54,888 nt of DNA, taken from NCBI RefSeq assembly GCF_016213215.1, contig NZ_JACRAW010000109.1, forward strand, positions 1 to 54,888, written 5' to 3'. The position numbers were made by a program, and so were the translations under genes. The DNA is from Bradyrhizobium sp. (GTDB lineage Bacteria > Pseudomonadota > Alphaproteobacteria > Rhizobiales > Xanthobacteraceae). Position 1 is the first letter of the stretch. Every line of letters starts with the position of its first letter. This document shows positions 24,801 through 33,708 of this stretch, piece by piece. The notes under the pieces are model-generated. The model ran no database searches. It had not been told where the DNA came from and was given only the letters and a program-made list of their open reading frames with translations.

Positions 24801-24932
24801 GGGGCATGAAATCCCCATTGCCAGCCTTGCGCCAATTCGTCCGGAGCGCGGGAAAAGCCGGCATCTAGTCCCATTTTCCGGGCCAAGTGGCTGGAGAGAC
24901 ACTCGAAAATTACGAGCGACCTGGCCTATAAT
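24801..24932 (+). promoter_or_regulatory. Possible promoter and hairpin before the AAA+ gene
   Basis: A perfect TATAAT lies at 24927-24932, 29 bp before the start of the AAA+ gene, in the only sizeable gap (187 bp) of the cluster. A matching -35 is weak. A small hairpin TGGGG..CCCCA sits at 24803-24825. The gap may contain an internal promoter that makes the last four genes a separate unit. Confidence 0.35.
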
Positions 24933-24960
24933 CGCCCGGAACGTGTGCGAGGGGGCAGTC

Positions 24961-26793
24961 GTGGTGCAGGAGGGTTCGACCGAAAAGGCCAGGTGGCTAC
25001 GCGACCTGGCACGTTTTCTGCCGCTACGCAGCCAATTTGTGCTCTCCGGCAACACAAGGGATCTCCAGATTCTCGAAGTGGCCCCCGGACAGGCCACAGC
25101 CGCACCGTTGTCCAGGGTCCTGCCCGATGCGCTCAAGGAAGCCGGCTACACCCGCATCGCAAGCTTCGATCTTCTGAATGGCTTTCGGGCGGTCGAGCCG
25201 TCCGACGGCAGCTTCCTCACCCAGCTTGGCCTGACCGCGCCAAACGGCACCGCGGCCGGCGGTATTGACCTTCTTTCCGCGGCCATTGAGCGGCATGTCG
25301 CGTTGGATGGAACGCCTGCGGCGCTCATCGTCGATTTCGCGTCGCGGCTGATTGTCCGGAACGAGGCCTTGGCTCCGGCCGAACATCAGCTCTTTTCGCG
25401 CGCCTCCATCCTGTCGCACAGCGCGCGGGCGAGACCTGCCGGCGAGCGGCGCCAACCCTTCTACAACACGATCGTGTGGATCGTGGACAAGGAAGGCGAC
25501 CTGCCCGACTGGTTTCTCGTCGGCAATCCCAAGGTCCGGCACATTCCGATTGGGCGCCCCGACCACATCGCGAGGCGCGCGATGATCCGCTCGCTGGTGC
25601 GCGGCCTTCCTGGCGCCCAGGATGCGGCCCAATCCGAACTGGACAAGTGCATCCAGGGCTTCGTCGACGAAACGGAGGGGCTGCTGCTGCTCGATGTCAG
25701 CGCCGTGGCGCAACTCGCGCGCAGCGAGGCCGTGACCTTCGACCGGATCTCGGATGCGGTCCGGCGTTTCAAGGTCGGCGTCACGGAAGATCCCTGGCGC
25801 AGGATCAGCCGCGACAAGATCCGCACGGCGGACGAGTTCGTGAGGCGGAGGGTCAAAGGCCAGAGCCACGCGGTCACGCACATGCTGGACATCGTCAAGC
25901 GCGCGGTCACCGGCATCGGACAATCCCCGAGGGGTGGCCGACCGAGAGGCGTCGCATTCTTGGCTGGTCCCACGGGCGTCGGCAAGACCGAGCTTGCCAA
26001 GACGATCACGAGCCTGCTGTTCGGAGATGAAACCGCCTATATCCGGTTCGACATGTCCGAGTTCAGCGCCGAGCATTCCGACCAACGGCTGATCGGAGCT
26101 CCACCCGGCTACGTCGGATATGACGTGGGCGGCGAGCTGACCAACGCGATCCGGGAAACGCCGTTCAGCGTCGTTCTTTTCGACGAAATCGAAAAGGCTC
26201 ATCCAAGAATTCTCGACAAGTTCCTGCAAGTCCTTGATGACGGCGTTCTCACGTCGGGACGAGGCGATCGCGTCTATTTCTCCGAGGCCTTCATTGTCTT
26301 CACGTCGAACCTGGGAATCTACGTCACGGATCCCTCGGGAGGGCGGCTGCCCAACGTAACGCCGGAGGAGCCATTCGAAAGCGTCAAGACGAAGGTCAGG
26401 AGCGAGATCGAGAAGCATTTCAAGCAGGTTCTCAACCGCCCGGAGATTCTCAACCGCATCGGCGAAAACGTCATCGTCTTCGATTTCATCCGGCCCGAGG
26501 TGGCGAACGAGATATTCGATCAGATGGTCGATGCCCTGCTGGCTGACGTCCGATCACTCGGGTACGACGTCAGCCTCGCGAAGAGTGCCAGCGACACGCT
26601 GCGCGGTCTGTGTCTTGCGGACCTGTCCAACGGTGGACGCGGGATCCGCAACCAGGTAGAGACTCATCTCGTCAATCCATTGTCGCGCGCCCTGTTCGAC
26701 GGCGGTGCGCAGACGGGTTGTCACTACCTGATTACAGAGATTGGTGCCGGTTCATCGACCACCATCCGCCTCGAAAGCGAGCCGTCGCCGTGA
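24961..26793 (+). CDS. ClpB/ClpA D2-like AAA+ ATPase
   Basis: A 610-residue protein with one canonical AAA+ module of the Clp D2 type in its second half: Walker A AGPTGVGKTELAK (about residue 336), the pore-loop block GAPPGYVGYDVGGEL, Walker B VVLFDEIEKAHP, sensor-1 FIVFTSN, and the Clp-type C-terminal small domain (LSNGGRGIRNQVETHLVNPL). The first ~280 residues look like a second AAA-like domain without a Walker A (LRSQFVLSGNTRDLQI). The GYVGY loop suggests substrate threading or unfolding. The GTG at 24961 follows a GAGGGGG site; a long frame from 24799 is open but unlike protein. Its stop overlaps the next start (GTGA). Confidence 0.85.
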   Translation: MVQEGSTEKARWLRDLARFLPLRSQFVLSGNTRDLQILEVAPGQATAAPLSRVLPDALKEAGYTRIASFDLLNGFRAVEPSDGSFLTQLGLTAPNGTAAGGIDLLSAAIERHVALDGTPAALIVDFASRLIVRNEALAPAEHQLFSRASILSHSARARPAGERRQPFYNTIVWIVDKEGDLPDWFLVGNPKVRHIPIGRPDHIARRAMIRSLVRGLPGAQDAAQSELDKCIQGFVDETEGLLLLDVSAVAQLARSEAVTFDRISDAVRRFKVGVTEDPWRRISRDKIRTADEFVRRRVKGQSHAVTHMLDIVKRAVTGIGQSPRGGRPRGVAFLAGPTGVGKTELAKTITSLLFGDETAYIRFDMSEFSAEHSDQRLIGAPPGYVGYDVGGELTNAIRETPFSVVLFDEIEKAHPRILDKFLQVLDDGVLTSGRGDRVYFSEAFIVFTSNLGIYVTDPSGGRLPNVTPEEPFESVKTKVRSEIEKHFKQVLNRPEILNRIGENVIVFDFIRPEVANEIFDQMVDALLADVRSLGYDVSLAKSASDTLRGLCLADLSNGGRGIRNQVETHLVNPLSRALFDGGAQTGCHYLITEIGAGSSTTIRLESEPSP

Positions 26794-27458
26794 GCACCAG
26801 CATGGATCTCTCGCGCATCCATTTTCCAGTGACCACCCTCGGTCCGGGCCGCCGGATCGGCATCTGGTTTCAGGGCTGCTCCCTACGTTGTTCCGGATGC
26901 ATCTCCATGGACACATGGGCGCCCGGACGCGGGACGACCACCGTCGACGAAGTGATCCGATCGATTTCCGTATGGAGTGCCATCGCGGACGGCGTCACTA
27001 TTTCCGGCGGCGAGCCATTTGATCAACCCGAGGCGCTGTTCGAGCTCACCGCAAGAATCAGAGACGTTATGGAAACGAACATTCTCGTCTTCACGGGATA
27101 CGAGTGGGATGCGGTTTCCGACCGTATCGCTTGCTCGCCCGGGCTGATCGACGCGCTCGTCAGCGGCCCCTTTGTCAGGGAGGAAAAGCAGACACTTGTG
27201 CTCCGCGGCAGCGACAATCAGGCGCTCCACCTTCTGACACCCTTGGGCGAGACGCGGTTCGCAAGCCTCGATCGCAGGCTGAATGCCACAGACCGAACGC
27301 TGGACGTGATGTTCGACGAGAACGGCGACGTCTGGTTCGCCGGGATCCCCAGTCGAGACGACTTCGGCCGGCTCCGGCACGTGCTTGAAAGCGCAGGGGC
27401 GACCCTCAGCACCTCCGAAGACAAACGCATTGCATCGCCGACGATACACGTAGAATGA
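26790..27458 (+). CDS. NrdG-like radical SAM protein (4Fe-4S, activase type)
   Basis: A 222-residue protein. FQGCSLRCSGC gives the C-x3-C-x2-C cluster motif, and DGVTISGGEPFDQ the GGE SAM-binding motif, both as in NrdG and pyruvate formate-lyase activases, which abstract hydrogen with the 5'-deoxyadenosyl radical. No glycyl-radical enzyme is encoded near it, so the substrate is unknown. The GTG at 26790 overlaps the stop of the AAA+ gene, and its own stop overlaps the helicase ATG, so three genes are translationally coupled. An ATG at 26802 is an alternative start. The last ~90 residues form a second small domain (LTPLGETRFASLDRRL, VMFDENGDVWFAG) typical of the 4Fe-4S single-cluster group. 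Confidence 0.85.
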   Translation: MSTSMDLSRIHFPVTTLGPGRRIGIWFQGCSLRCSGCISMDTWAPGRGTTTVDEVIRSISVWSAIADGVTISGGEPFDQPEALFELTARIRDVMETNILVFTGYEWDAVSDRIACSPGLIDALVSGPFVREEKQTLVLRGSDNQALHLLTPLGETRFASLDRRLNATDRTLDVMFDENGDVWFAGIPSRDDFGRLRHVLESAGATLSTSEDKRIASPTIHVE

Positions 27459-30400
27459 TCCGACATTGCCCGAACTGCGACACCGAGCGGCCTCTCACCG
27501 AGCTTTTCTGCGAAGGCGTGATCGACGGCCACAATTGCGGGTGGGACCTCTCCACCGTCGATATCACCGAGCGTGGTGCGCCCAGGCCACCTCCGCCGGC
27601 GCCGGCACCGCCCCCCGAAACTCTGACGTGTCGCAACGGTCATCCGGTTTTTCCGGGAGACATCATCTGTGGGACGTGCGGCGAGCCGGTCGACCTGCCA
27701 GAAGTCCAGCCATCATCCCCCGCCCCCGATCCGCAACCGCCAGCTCCCGAAACTATCATCGAAGGTTGGCGGCTTCTGGACAGGATGCCCTCCTCGAGCC
27801 TCGTTCGGGAGCGTTTCGCTTCTATCCGCGATGCCGACAATCAACGTGGGGTGCTGACGCTCTACGCTCCCGGGTCCGAGCCCGATCAAGCTGTGTACGA
27901 CGTCCTGCAAAGGCTTCCCCGCGATCACGTACCTGAAATCTTCGTCCATGGCCGCTGGTGTGACCGGGCCTACGAGGTCTGCGAGGAATTCACTGGCGGC
28001 TCTTTGGCCGATTTTGCCGTTGATCCCGCCGATCAGAGCGCGATCAAATCTGTGATCCGGGAGTTGGCGGATTCCCTTCACGCCCTTGCGGAAACGGGAC
28101 TGCGTCACCGCGATTTGCGTCCGTCCGTCGTCTTCGTCAGATCCCGCGATCCGCTGGATCTCGTCATCGGCGGCTTCGGCTCGGCGCGGCTGTCCGAATT
28201 TGATCTCGACATCGCCTCTCCCCTGGAGACGACGCGTTACATGGCTCCGGAAACGATCGCCGGCGGGGTTGCCCCGGCTTCCGACTGGTGGAGCCTGGGA
28301 ATGATCGTGCTCGAGAAGATAACGAAAGGAGCGTGCTTCGAGGGGGTCAACGAACACGCCTTCCTGATCCATGTCCTAACGAGCGGCGTGCCACTGCCCG
28401 ACGATCTGGATCCCTCATTGAATCTGCTGCTGCGCGGCCTCCTCGCGCGTGACCGCCGCCGCCGATGGCAATGGAAGGAAGTCCAGGCTTGGCTCAAAGG
28501 TGAACCGGTTTCGGCCCCCGATATGGAGACGTCCGGCGATACCGAGGGCCGCACCTCCATTTCGCTGGGTGGTCGGCAGTACCGCGCTCCGCATGCGTTT
28601 GCCTTTGCGGCTGCCGAAGCAAAGAACTGGGATGAGGCGCGAAATCTGGCCGTTCGAGGTGCGATTGCGACCTGGGCGAGCGATGCAGGGTTCGACCCCA
28701 AGATCGCGGCCGCACTGCGTCAGCTCCTGAAAACAGAGAACCTCTCCGACGACCTGAAACTTTCCGTTTCCCTGAAGACCTTGAATCCGGCGATGCCGCT
28801 GATCGTCCGCGGCAACATCGTGACGCCCGGTTGGCTGCTTGACCATCCGGCCGACGGATATGCCCTCATCACCGGCCCGGTGCCCGATCTCCTTCACCGC
28901 ATCGATCCTGAGGATTCGCTCTGGCGTCTGAAGGCACGCGCCGAGACCGTTCACAAACGTCTCGATCAGCTTGAAATCGCGATCGACGAGGAAACGCTTC
29001 GGGTTCATCTTCTGTCGACCTCGACCGCCCGCATGGCGGCGCTTTGGGAGGAAAAGCGCAAGCTGTTTCCCGATACGGATCATGCCGGTTTGACGTCGCT
29101 GATCGAACGACGGCAGACCGCCGAGGAAGATCTGCTTATTCTTCTCGCGGCCTCCTCCAGCCAGTTTCGGTCGGCGGCAGAGGTTATCGAGGAAGCCGCG
29201 AAAGAATCTTCGGGGTCGGGGATAAGGTTCTCACCCAAGGACGCGGCCGCCCACCTCGAGCGGCCACGTCGGGAAATTTACCAAACCATCGACGAGCGCA
29301 TCGAAAATTTCGCCAGGTGCGGAATAGCTGTCGTGGACGAATGGGCCGACCAATTCCGGCTGGACCGACGCATGCCGCTCGGTCGGGCTCTGGCGGTTCT
29401 GTCCGTGCCCGCCCACCTCTGGCAACCGCTTCCGAAGCAAAGCTACGTCTCGCGGATCCTCGAATTCTTTGCCAAGCGCATTTCCGGCGGTGTGCTGCGG
29501 GGGCCGCTTACGCGCATGCTGATCGGCAAGTCGGCACGCATCGACCTGATGGAATTGAACACATCGCGGCATCCGGCGGCGGAAATCCTTGATGATCTGC
29601 TCGCGCGGACCGGCCGTAACGTGAACATCGATCCGGCAGCATTCTCAGAGAATGATGGCCTCGAAAGAAGGCTACGCTCGCTTCATTCCCATGCCCTGCT
29701 CTACAAACGCGATACGGGCATTGACGGGCTCTATATGGGATTTCCCTTTCTTCTCATGCGTGATGGCAGGCCGAACGCCAAGCCGCGGATCGCGCCAGTG
29801 TTGCTTTGGCCGGTGCGCGTCATTCCCGAAGTCGGCAATCGCGGACATATCACGCTTGGGTACGGACGTGAGAAAAGTTCAGAGGTCGATGCCGAACGTG
29901 TCATCCCCAACCCGGCGCTCGACGGCATTGTGGGAATTGAGCAGGCCAAGCAGTGGGAGGACGCGGCAAGAGACCTCCTGACGCGAGCGACCCTATCGGT
30001 CCAGGACGTCATGGACGCTTTCAGTTCGCTCGCGGCACCTGCCGGCGACGAACTCACCGCGCTGCCTGGAAAGGACGTCAAGGTCGCAGGGCACGAGCGT
30101 CGGCTGGTTCCTTCGGCGGTTCTTTTCCACCTTGCCTTCATGGGCCAGGCCGTTATGACGGACCTCGACTTCCTGCGAAAGCTGCCGCCCAAGGGAACGG
30201 CATTGGAAGCGGCGTTACGCCTCAATGAGCAGGACCACGCCGCCGGCACCGCCACTTCGCAGCCGGCACGCGAATTGGACAGATACTTTACGGCGGACAG
30301 CGACCCGTCCCAGGAGGATGCGGTTATCGAGGCCCGCCAAACGCCGGGGCTGGTCGTTGAGGGGCCTCCTGGAACCGGAAAGAGCCAGACCATCGTCAAT

Positions 30401-33400
30401 ATGGTCGCAGACGCCATCGGAACCGGCAAATCGCTCCTGATCATCTGCCAGAAGCAAGCCGCTCTCGAAGTCGTCCGAAAGCGGTTGGACAAAGAGCGTC
30501 TGACGGATCGCTTTGTCATGATCACGGACGTCAATCGCGATCGGGAGGCGATCATCAGCTCGATACGCTCTCAGGTCGAGGCTCTGCATCTTCGCCCCTC
30601 GGGGACTGTCCCGACCTGGAAACGCGATCGCGAGCGGCTCGCCGTGCGGATCGAGACTTTGGAATCCGAGCTCGATCGTCGTCAGGCCGCGCTGCACGCC
30701 GTGGACGAGCGGACCGGGCTATCGTATCGCGCTTTGCTCGCCGAGCTGCTTGCGATCGAGGCAAAGCACCCAAAGCCGATCGAAGCTCCTTCGCTGCGGC
30801 CGCTCTTGGCGGAGCTTCATCCCGCGGACGTCGCCAGCATCGAGGAAAGCTGCGGACCGCTTGCCAAGCATTGGCTGCCCTCAAAGTTCGAGGGCAGCCC
30901 GCTGTCCGTCCTGAAACCATTCAATCCGGATCGAGGCACCATTGAGGCCTTTACCGACGCGTTGCGCGCTTTCGCCGAGACGGATACGCGACGTGAGCAG
31001 ACCGATGCCGAGACTTCGGACTGCCTGACCGCTCCGGACCCGGCCGCTCTTCGGACATGGTTGCTGACCGCTGACAAACTCCGATCGGTCGGCGCTCTCG
31101 CCACATACCTCGGATACTGGCTGCCGCTGTTTCGGCGTTCCGAAGGCGGGACGTCCGCCGGGGTCAGGATCATCCGCGAGCTTCAGGAGATCAACGACGA
31201 GCTCACCTCTCTGGACTCGACAGCATACATCAAGGATTTCTCTTCCCGGCTGATCGCGGTCGACCAAAGTGAATTACGAACGATGGTCACGCTGGGAGCG
31301 AGGTTTACGAAACCGCCGACCCTGCTCGGCCGGATCAATCCGCGGCGGTGGTCGGGGAAACGGCGACTGGCAAGGACGCTGTTATCCTTGCAGCTCCCGC
31401 AAAAGGACGATGCGATCACTGCGCTTTTTCGGGCGGCAAAGCTGGAGCTCGCCCTGCGCGCGCCGCGGGCGCGTCTTGGCGAGCACTTCACGACCCTGTT
31501 CGCGCGGTCGCCCGATGCCGGCCTTTCCCCCACAAAACTCTCAGAGTTGGCCACTCATCTACATTCGTTGCTGAGCAACGTCCACGAGCTCGTTGTAATC
31601 GTCGATGCTTGCCCCGACAGGGCGGCACTTGACCGGGCTGTCCTGACCCAGAAGGCCGAGGAACTGGACAAGTTCTTTGTCAGGGCGGATCTGACGCTGC
31701 GCAGGCACGACGGCCGGGAGCAGAGCCGTGCCGCGCTCGCTCGGCTCAATTCCTATTTCGACGAGCTCTGGCTCGGATCGAGACGCTCGACGATCGAGAA
31801 CGGGCGCTCCAATGGATCGGCCATCGCGCAGATCGTGGACGCGCTGCCTATGCTTTCGAGCTACCAGGAGTACCGGCTGAGGTCGGCCCGCTTGGGTGAG
31901 AGCGAGCGCGCAATTTTCGCACTCTTGCGCGCGAAGGAGGCCGATCTCCTGATGCGCGCCCCTGCGGATCTGGACGCGACGGTCCGTGCCACCATCGGCC
32001 GCGAAGCCCGACTGGCGTGGAAGACGGCGCAAGAGTCGGCAAACCCGGATGTGCTTTTCGACGGCGAGGAGGTTGAAGGCAAGATCGTCGCTCTCGCCGA
32101 CGCGGATCGGCAAATCCGTAGCTGCAACCGGGAACTCCTTGTTCACGGCATCGAAACCGCGCGGGTCGGTACCGCAACCAAATGGAGCGAGATCACGCGC
32201 CTGCGTGGCCCGCGGGCCCTCAGGCTCCGCGAATTCATCGAGCGCGGCGTTCCGCTCGGTCTGTTCGCTATCCGGCCTGTATGGTTGATGACGCCCGACG
32301 TGGCGAGTCGCGTGCTGCAGCCGCGTGCAGCTTTTTTCGACACCGTCATCTTCGACGAGGCGTCGCAGATGCCGGTCGAATATGCCCTCCCCTCGCTCTT
32401 CCGCAGCAAGCTCGTGATCGTAAGCGGCGACGAGAAGCAGATGCCTCCGACGTCCTTCTTCGTCAGCAAGGTGGAGAACGACGAAGCCGCCATCTTCGAC
32501 GGCGAGGAGCCCGAAGAGGGAGCTACCGACGAGGAGCGCGAAGTGTTCGCCGAAACGTGGAACCGGCGCGAGATCAAGGATTGTCCCGACCTCCTTCAGT
32601 TGGCCCGTGCGGTTCTGCCGAAGCGAACGCTCCAGGTGCATTACCGCTCGAAATATCGCGAGCTCATCTCGTTTTCGAACGCCTCGTTCTACGCGAACGG
32701 CCTCAGCGTGCCGGTCCGCCACCCCGAAGAGACGATCCGAAAGGTCAAGCCAATTCAAGTCATCCGGTCGGATGGTGTCTACAAGACGCAGACCAACGAG
32801 AAGGAAGCTGCGGATGTGGTCGAATATCTCTCCGAGCTCTGGCATAACAAGGCGCCGCCGTCCGTCGGCGTGGTCACATTCAACCGCAAGCAGGCCGATG
32901 CCATCGAAGATGCGCTCGAGGAGAAGGCGGAGACCGACCGGGCCTTTCGCGACGCACTGATACGCGAACGCGAGCGCGTCGAGGACGGCGAGGACATGGG
33001 TTTCTTCGTCAAGAACGTGGAAAACGTGCAAGGCGACGAGCGGGATATCATTGTCTTCTCCACCACGTTCGGACGCAACGAGCAGGGTACATTCCGCAAG
33101 AACTTCGGCGCGCTCGGTCACGTGGGAGGCGAACGGCGGCTGAACGTCGCCGTGACACGCGCCAGAGAAAAGGTAGTCATCGTCACCTCGATGCCCGTTT
33201 CGGAGATATCGGATCTATTGACCCGACGCAGCGGGCCGCGAGTTCCACGCGACTATCTGCAGGGCTATCTCGAATACGCCCGAATGGTTTCTGACGGACT
33301 TTCAGAGTCGGGTGGAACGCTGCTCCAGCGCCTCGTCACCGAGAAGCATGCTGGCGTCGACCACCACCATCACGAAGAGGACGGGTTCACCAGATCGGTC

Positions 33401-33697
33401 GAGGATTTTCTCGAGACTCAGGGATGGAGGCCGACGCGGGCGCGGGATAGCGGCGCATTCAGCCTCGACTTCGCGATCAAGAGCCCGCGCACCGGCTTGT
33501 ATGCGATCGGTGTGGAATGCGACGCGCCACGGCACCGTTTGCTCGAGAAAGCGCGAGCTCGCGAGATCTGGCGACCGAAGGTGCTGTCGAAGGCCGTGCC
33601 CCGCGTCCACAGAGTTTCTTCATATGCATGGACTCATTCGGGCGAAGCCGAGCGGTCCCGTCTCAGAAGCGCCGTGGAGAATGCCCTTCGTAGCTGA
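27455..33697 (+). CDS. Zinc-ribbon / pseudokinase / SF1 helicase / nuclease fusion
   Basis: A 2080-residue protein. Residues 1-80 hold two zinc ribbons (CPNC and CGTCG), then a proline-rich linker. Residues ~105-350 form a protein-kinase fold with HRDLRP (~218), GFG where DFG is expected, YMAPET and DWWSLGM. The usual VAIK Lys is Thr (VLTLY), the HRD-loop Asn is Val and the DFG Asp is Gly, so it is probably a pseudokinase. From about 960: Walker A GPPGTGKSQT, Walker B IFDEASQMP (~1632), motif III GDEKQMPPTS, VHYRSKYRELISF and NVAVTRAREK, an SF1 (UPF1-like, COG1112-type) helicase. The last ~100 residues (SVEDFLETQGW, GVECDAPRH) resemble Vsr/MTES_1575 nucleases. Such helicases occur in anti-phage systems. 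Confidence 0.87.
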   Translation: MIRHCPNCDTERPLTELFCEGVIDGHNCGWDLSTVDITERGAPRPPPPAPAPPPETLTCRNGHPVFPGDIICGTCGEPVDLPEVQPSSPAPDPQPPAPETIIEGWRLLDRMPSSSLVRERFASIRDADNQRGVLTLYAPGSEPDQAVYDVLQRLPRDHVPEIFVHGRWCDRAYEVCEEFTGGSLADFAVDPADQSAIKSVIRELADSLHALAETGLRHRDLRPSVVFVRSRDPLDLVIGGFGSARLSEFDLDIASPLETTRYMAPETIAGGVAPASDWWSLGMIVLEKITKGACFEGVNEHAFLIHVLTSGVPLPDDLDPSLNLLLRGLLARDRRRRWQWKEVQAWLKGEPVSAPDMETSGDTEGRTSISLGGRQYRAPHAFAFAAAEAKNWDEARNLAVRGAIATWASDAGFDPKIAAALRQLLKTENLSDDLKLSVSLKTLNPAMPLIVRGNIVTPGWLLDHPADGYALITGPVPDLLHRIDPEDSLWRLKARAETVHKRLDQLEIAIDEETLRVHLLSTSTARMAALWEEKRKLFPDTDHAGLTSLIERRQTAEEDLLILLAASSSQFRSAAEVIEEAAKESSGSGIRFSPKDAAAHLERPRREIYQTIDERIENFARCGIAVVDEWADQFRLDRRMPLGRALAVLSVPAHLWQPLPKQSYVSRILEFFAKRISGGVLRGPLTRMLIGKSARIDLMELNTSRHPAAEILDDLLARTGRNVNIDPAAFSENDGLERRLRSLHSHALLYKRDTGIDGLYMGFPFLLMRDGRPNAKPRIAPVLLWPVRVIPEVGNRGHITLGYGREKSSEVDAERVIPNPALDGIVGIEQAKQWEDAARDLLTRATLSVQDVMDAFSSLAAPAGDELTALPGKDVKVAGHERRLVPSAVLFHLAFMGQAVMTDLDFLRKLPPKGTALEAALRLNEQDHAAGTATSQPARELDRYFTADSDPSQEDAVIEARQTPGLVVEGPPGTGKSQTIVNMVADAIGTGKSLLIICQKQAALEVVRKRLDKERLTDRFVMITDVNRDREAIISSIRSQVEALHLRPSGTVPTWKRDRERLAVRIETLESELDRRQAALHAVDERTGLSYRALLAELLAIEAKHPKPIEAPSLRPLLAELHPADVASIEESCGPLAKHWLPSKFEGSPLSVLKPFNPDRGTIEAFTDALRAFAETDTRREQTDAETSDCLTAPDPAALRTWLLTADKLRSVGALATYLGYWLPLFRRSEGGTSAGVRIIRELQEINDELTSLDSTAYIKDFSSRLIAVDQSELRTMVTLGARFTKPPTLLGRINPRRWSGKRRLARTLLSLQLPQKDDAITALFRAAKLELALRAPRARLGEHFTTLFARSPDAGLSPTKLSELATHLHSLLSNVHELVVIVDACPDRAALDRAVLTQKAEELDKFFVRADLTLRRHDGREQSRAALARLNSYFDELWLGSRRSTIENGRSNGSAIAQIVDALPMLSSYQEYRLRSARLGESERAIFALLRAKEADLLMRAPADLDATVRATIGREARLAWKTAQESANPDVLFDGEEVEGKIVALADADRQIRSCNRELLVHGIETARVGTATKWSEITRLRGPRALRLREFIERGVPLGLFAIRPVWLMTPDVASRVLQPRAAFFDTVIFDEASQMPVEYALPSLFRSKLVIVSGDEKQMPPTSFFVSKVENDEAAIFDGEEPEEGATDEEREVFAETWNRREIKDCPDLLQLARAVLPKRTLQVHYRSKYRELISFSNASFYANGLSVPVRHPEETIRKVKPIQVIRSDGVYKTQTNEKEAADVVEYLSELWHNKAPPSVGVVTFNRKQADAIEDALEEKAETDRAFRDALIRERERVEDGEDMGFFVKNVENVQGDERDIIVFSTTFGRNEQGTFRKNFGALGHVGGERRLNVAVTRAREKVVIVTSMPVSEISDLLTRRSGPRVPRDYLQGYLEYARMVSDGLSESGGTLLQRLVTEKHAGVDHHHHEEDGFTRSVEDFLETQGWRPTRARDSGAFSLDFAIKSPRTGLYAIGVECDAPRHRLLEKARAREIWRPKVLSKAVPRVHRVSSYAWTHSGEAERSRLRSAVENALRS

Positions 33698-33708
33698 GGA
33701 GGATTTTA

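Noticed and set aside
25024..26418. 464-codon minus-strand open frame opposite the ClpB-like gene
   Set aside because: The plus strand encodes Walker A, Walker B and pore-loop motifs here; the opposite frame is Arg/Asp-rich shadow sequence.
31559..33121. 520-codon open frame on the minus strand opposite the fusion helicase
   Set aside because: It is the reverse shadow of conserved helicase motifs on the plus strand and shows no domain of its own.
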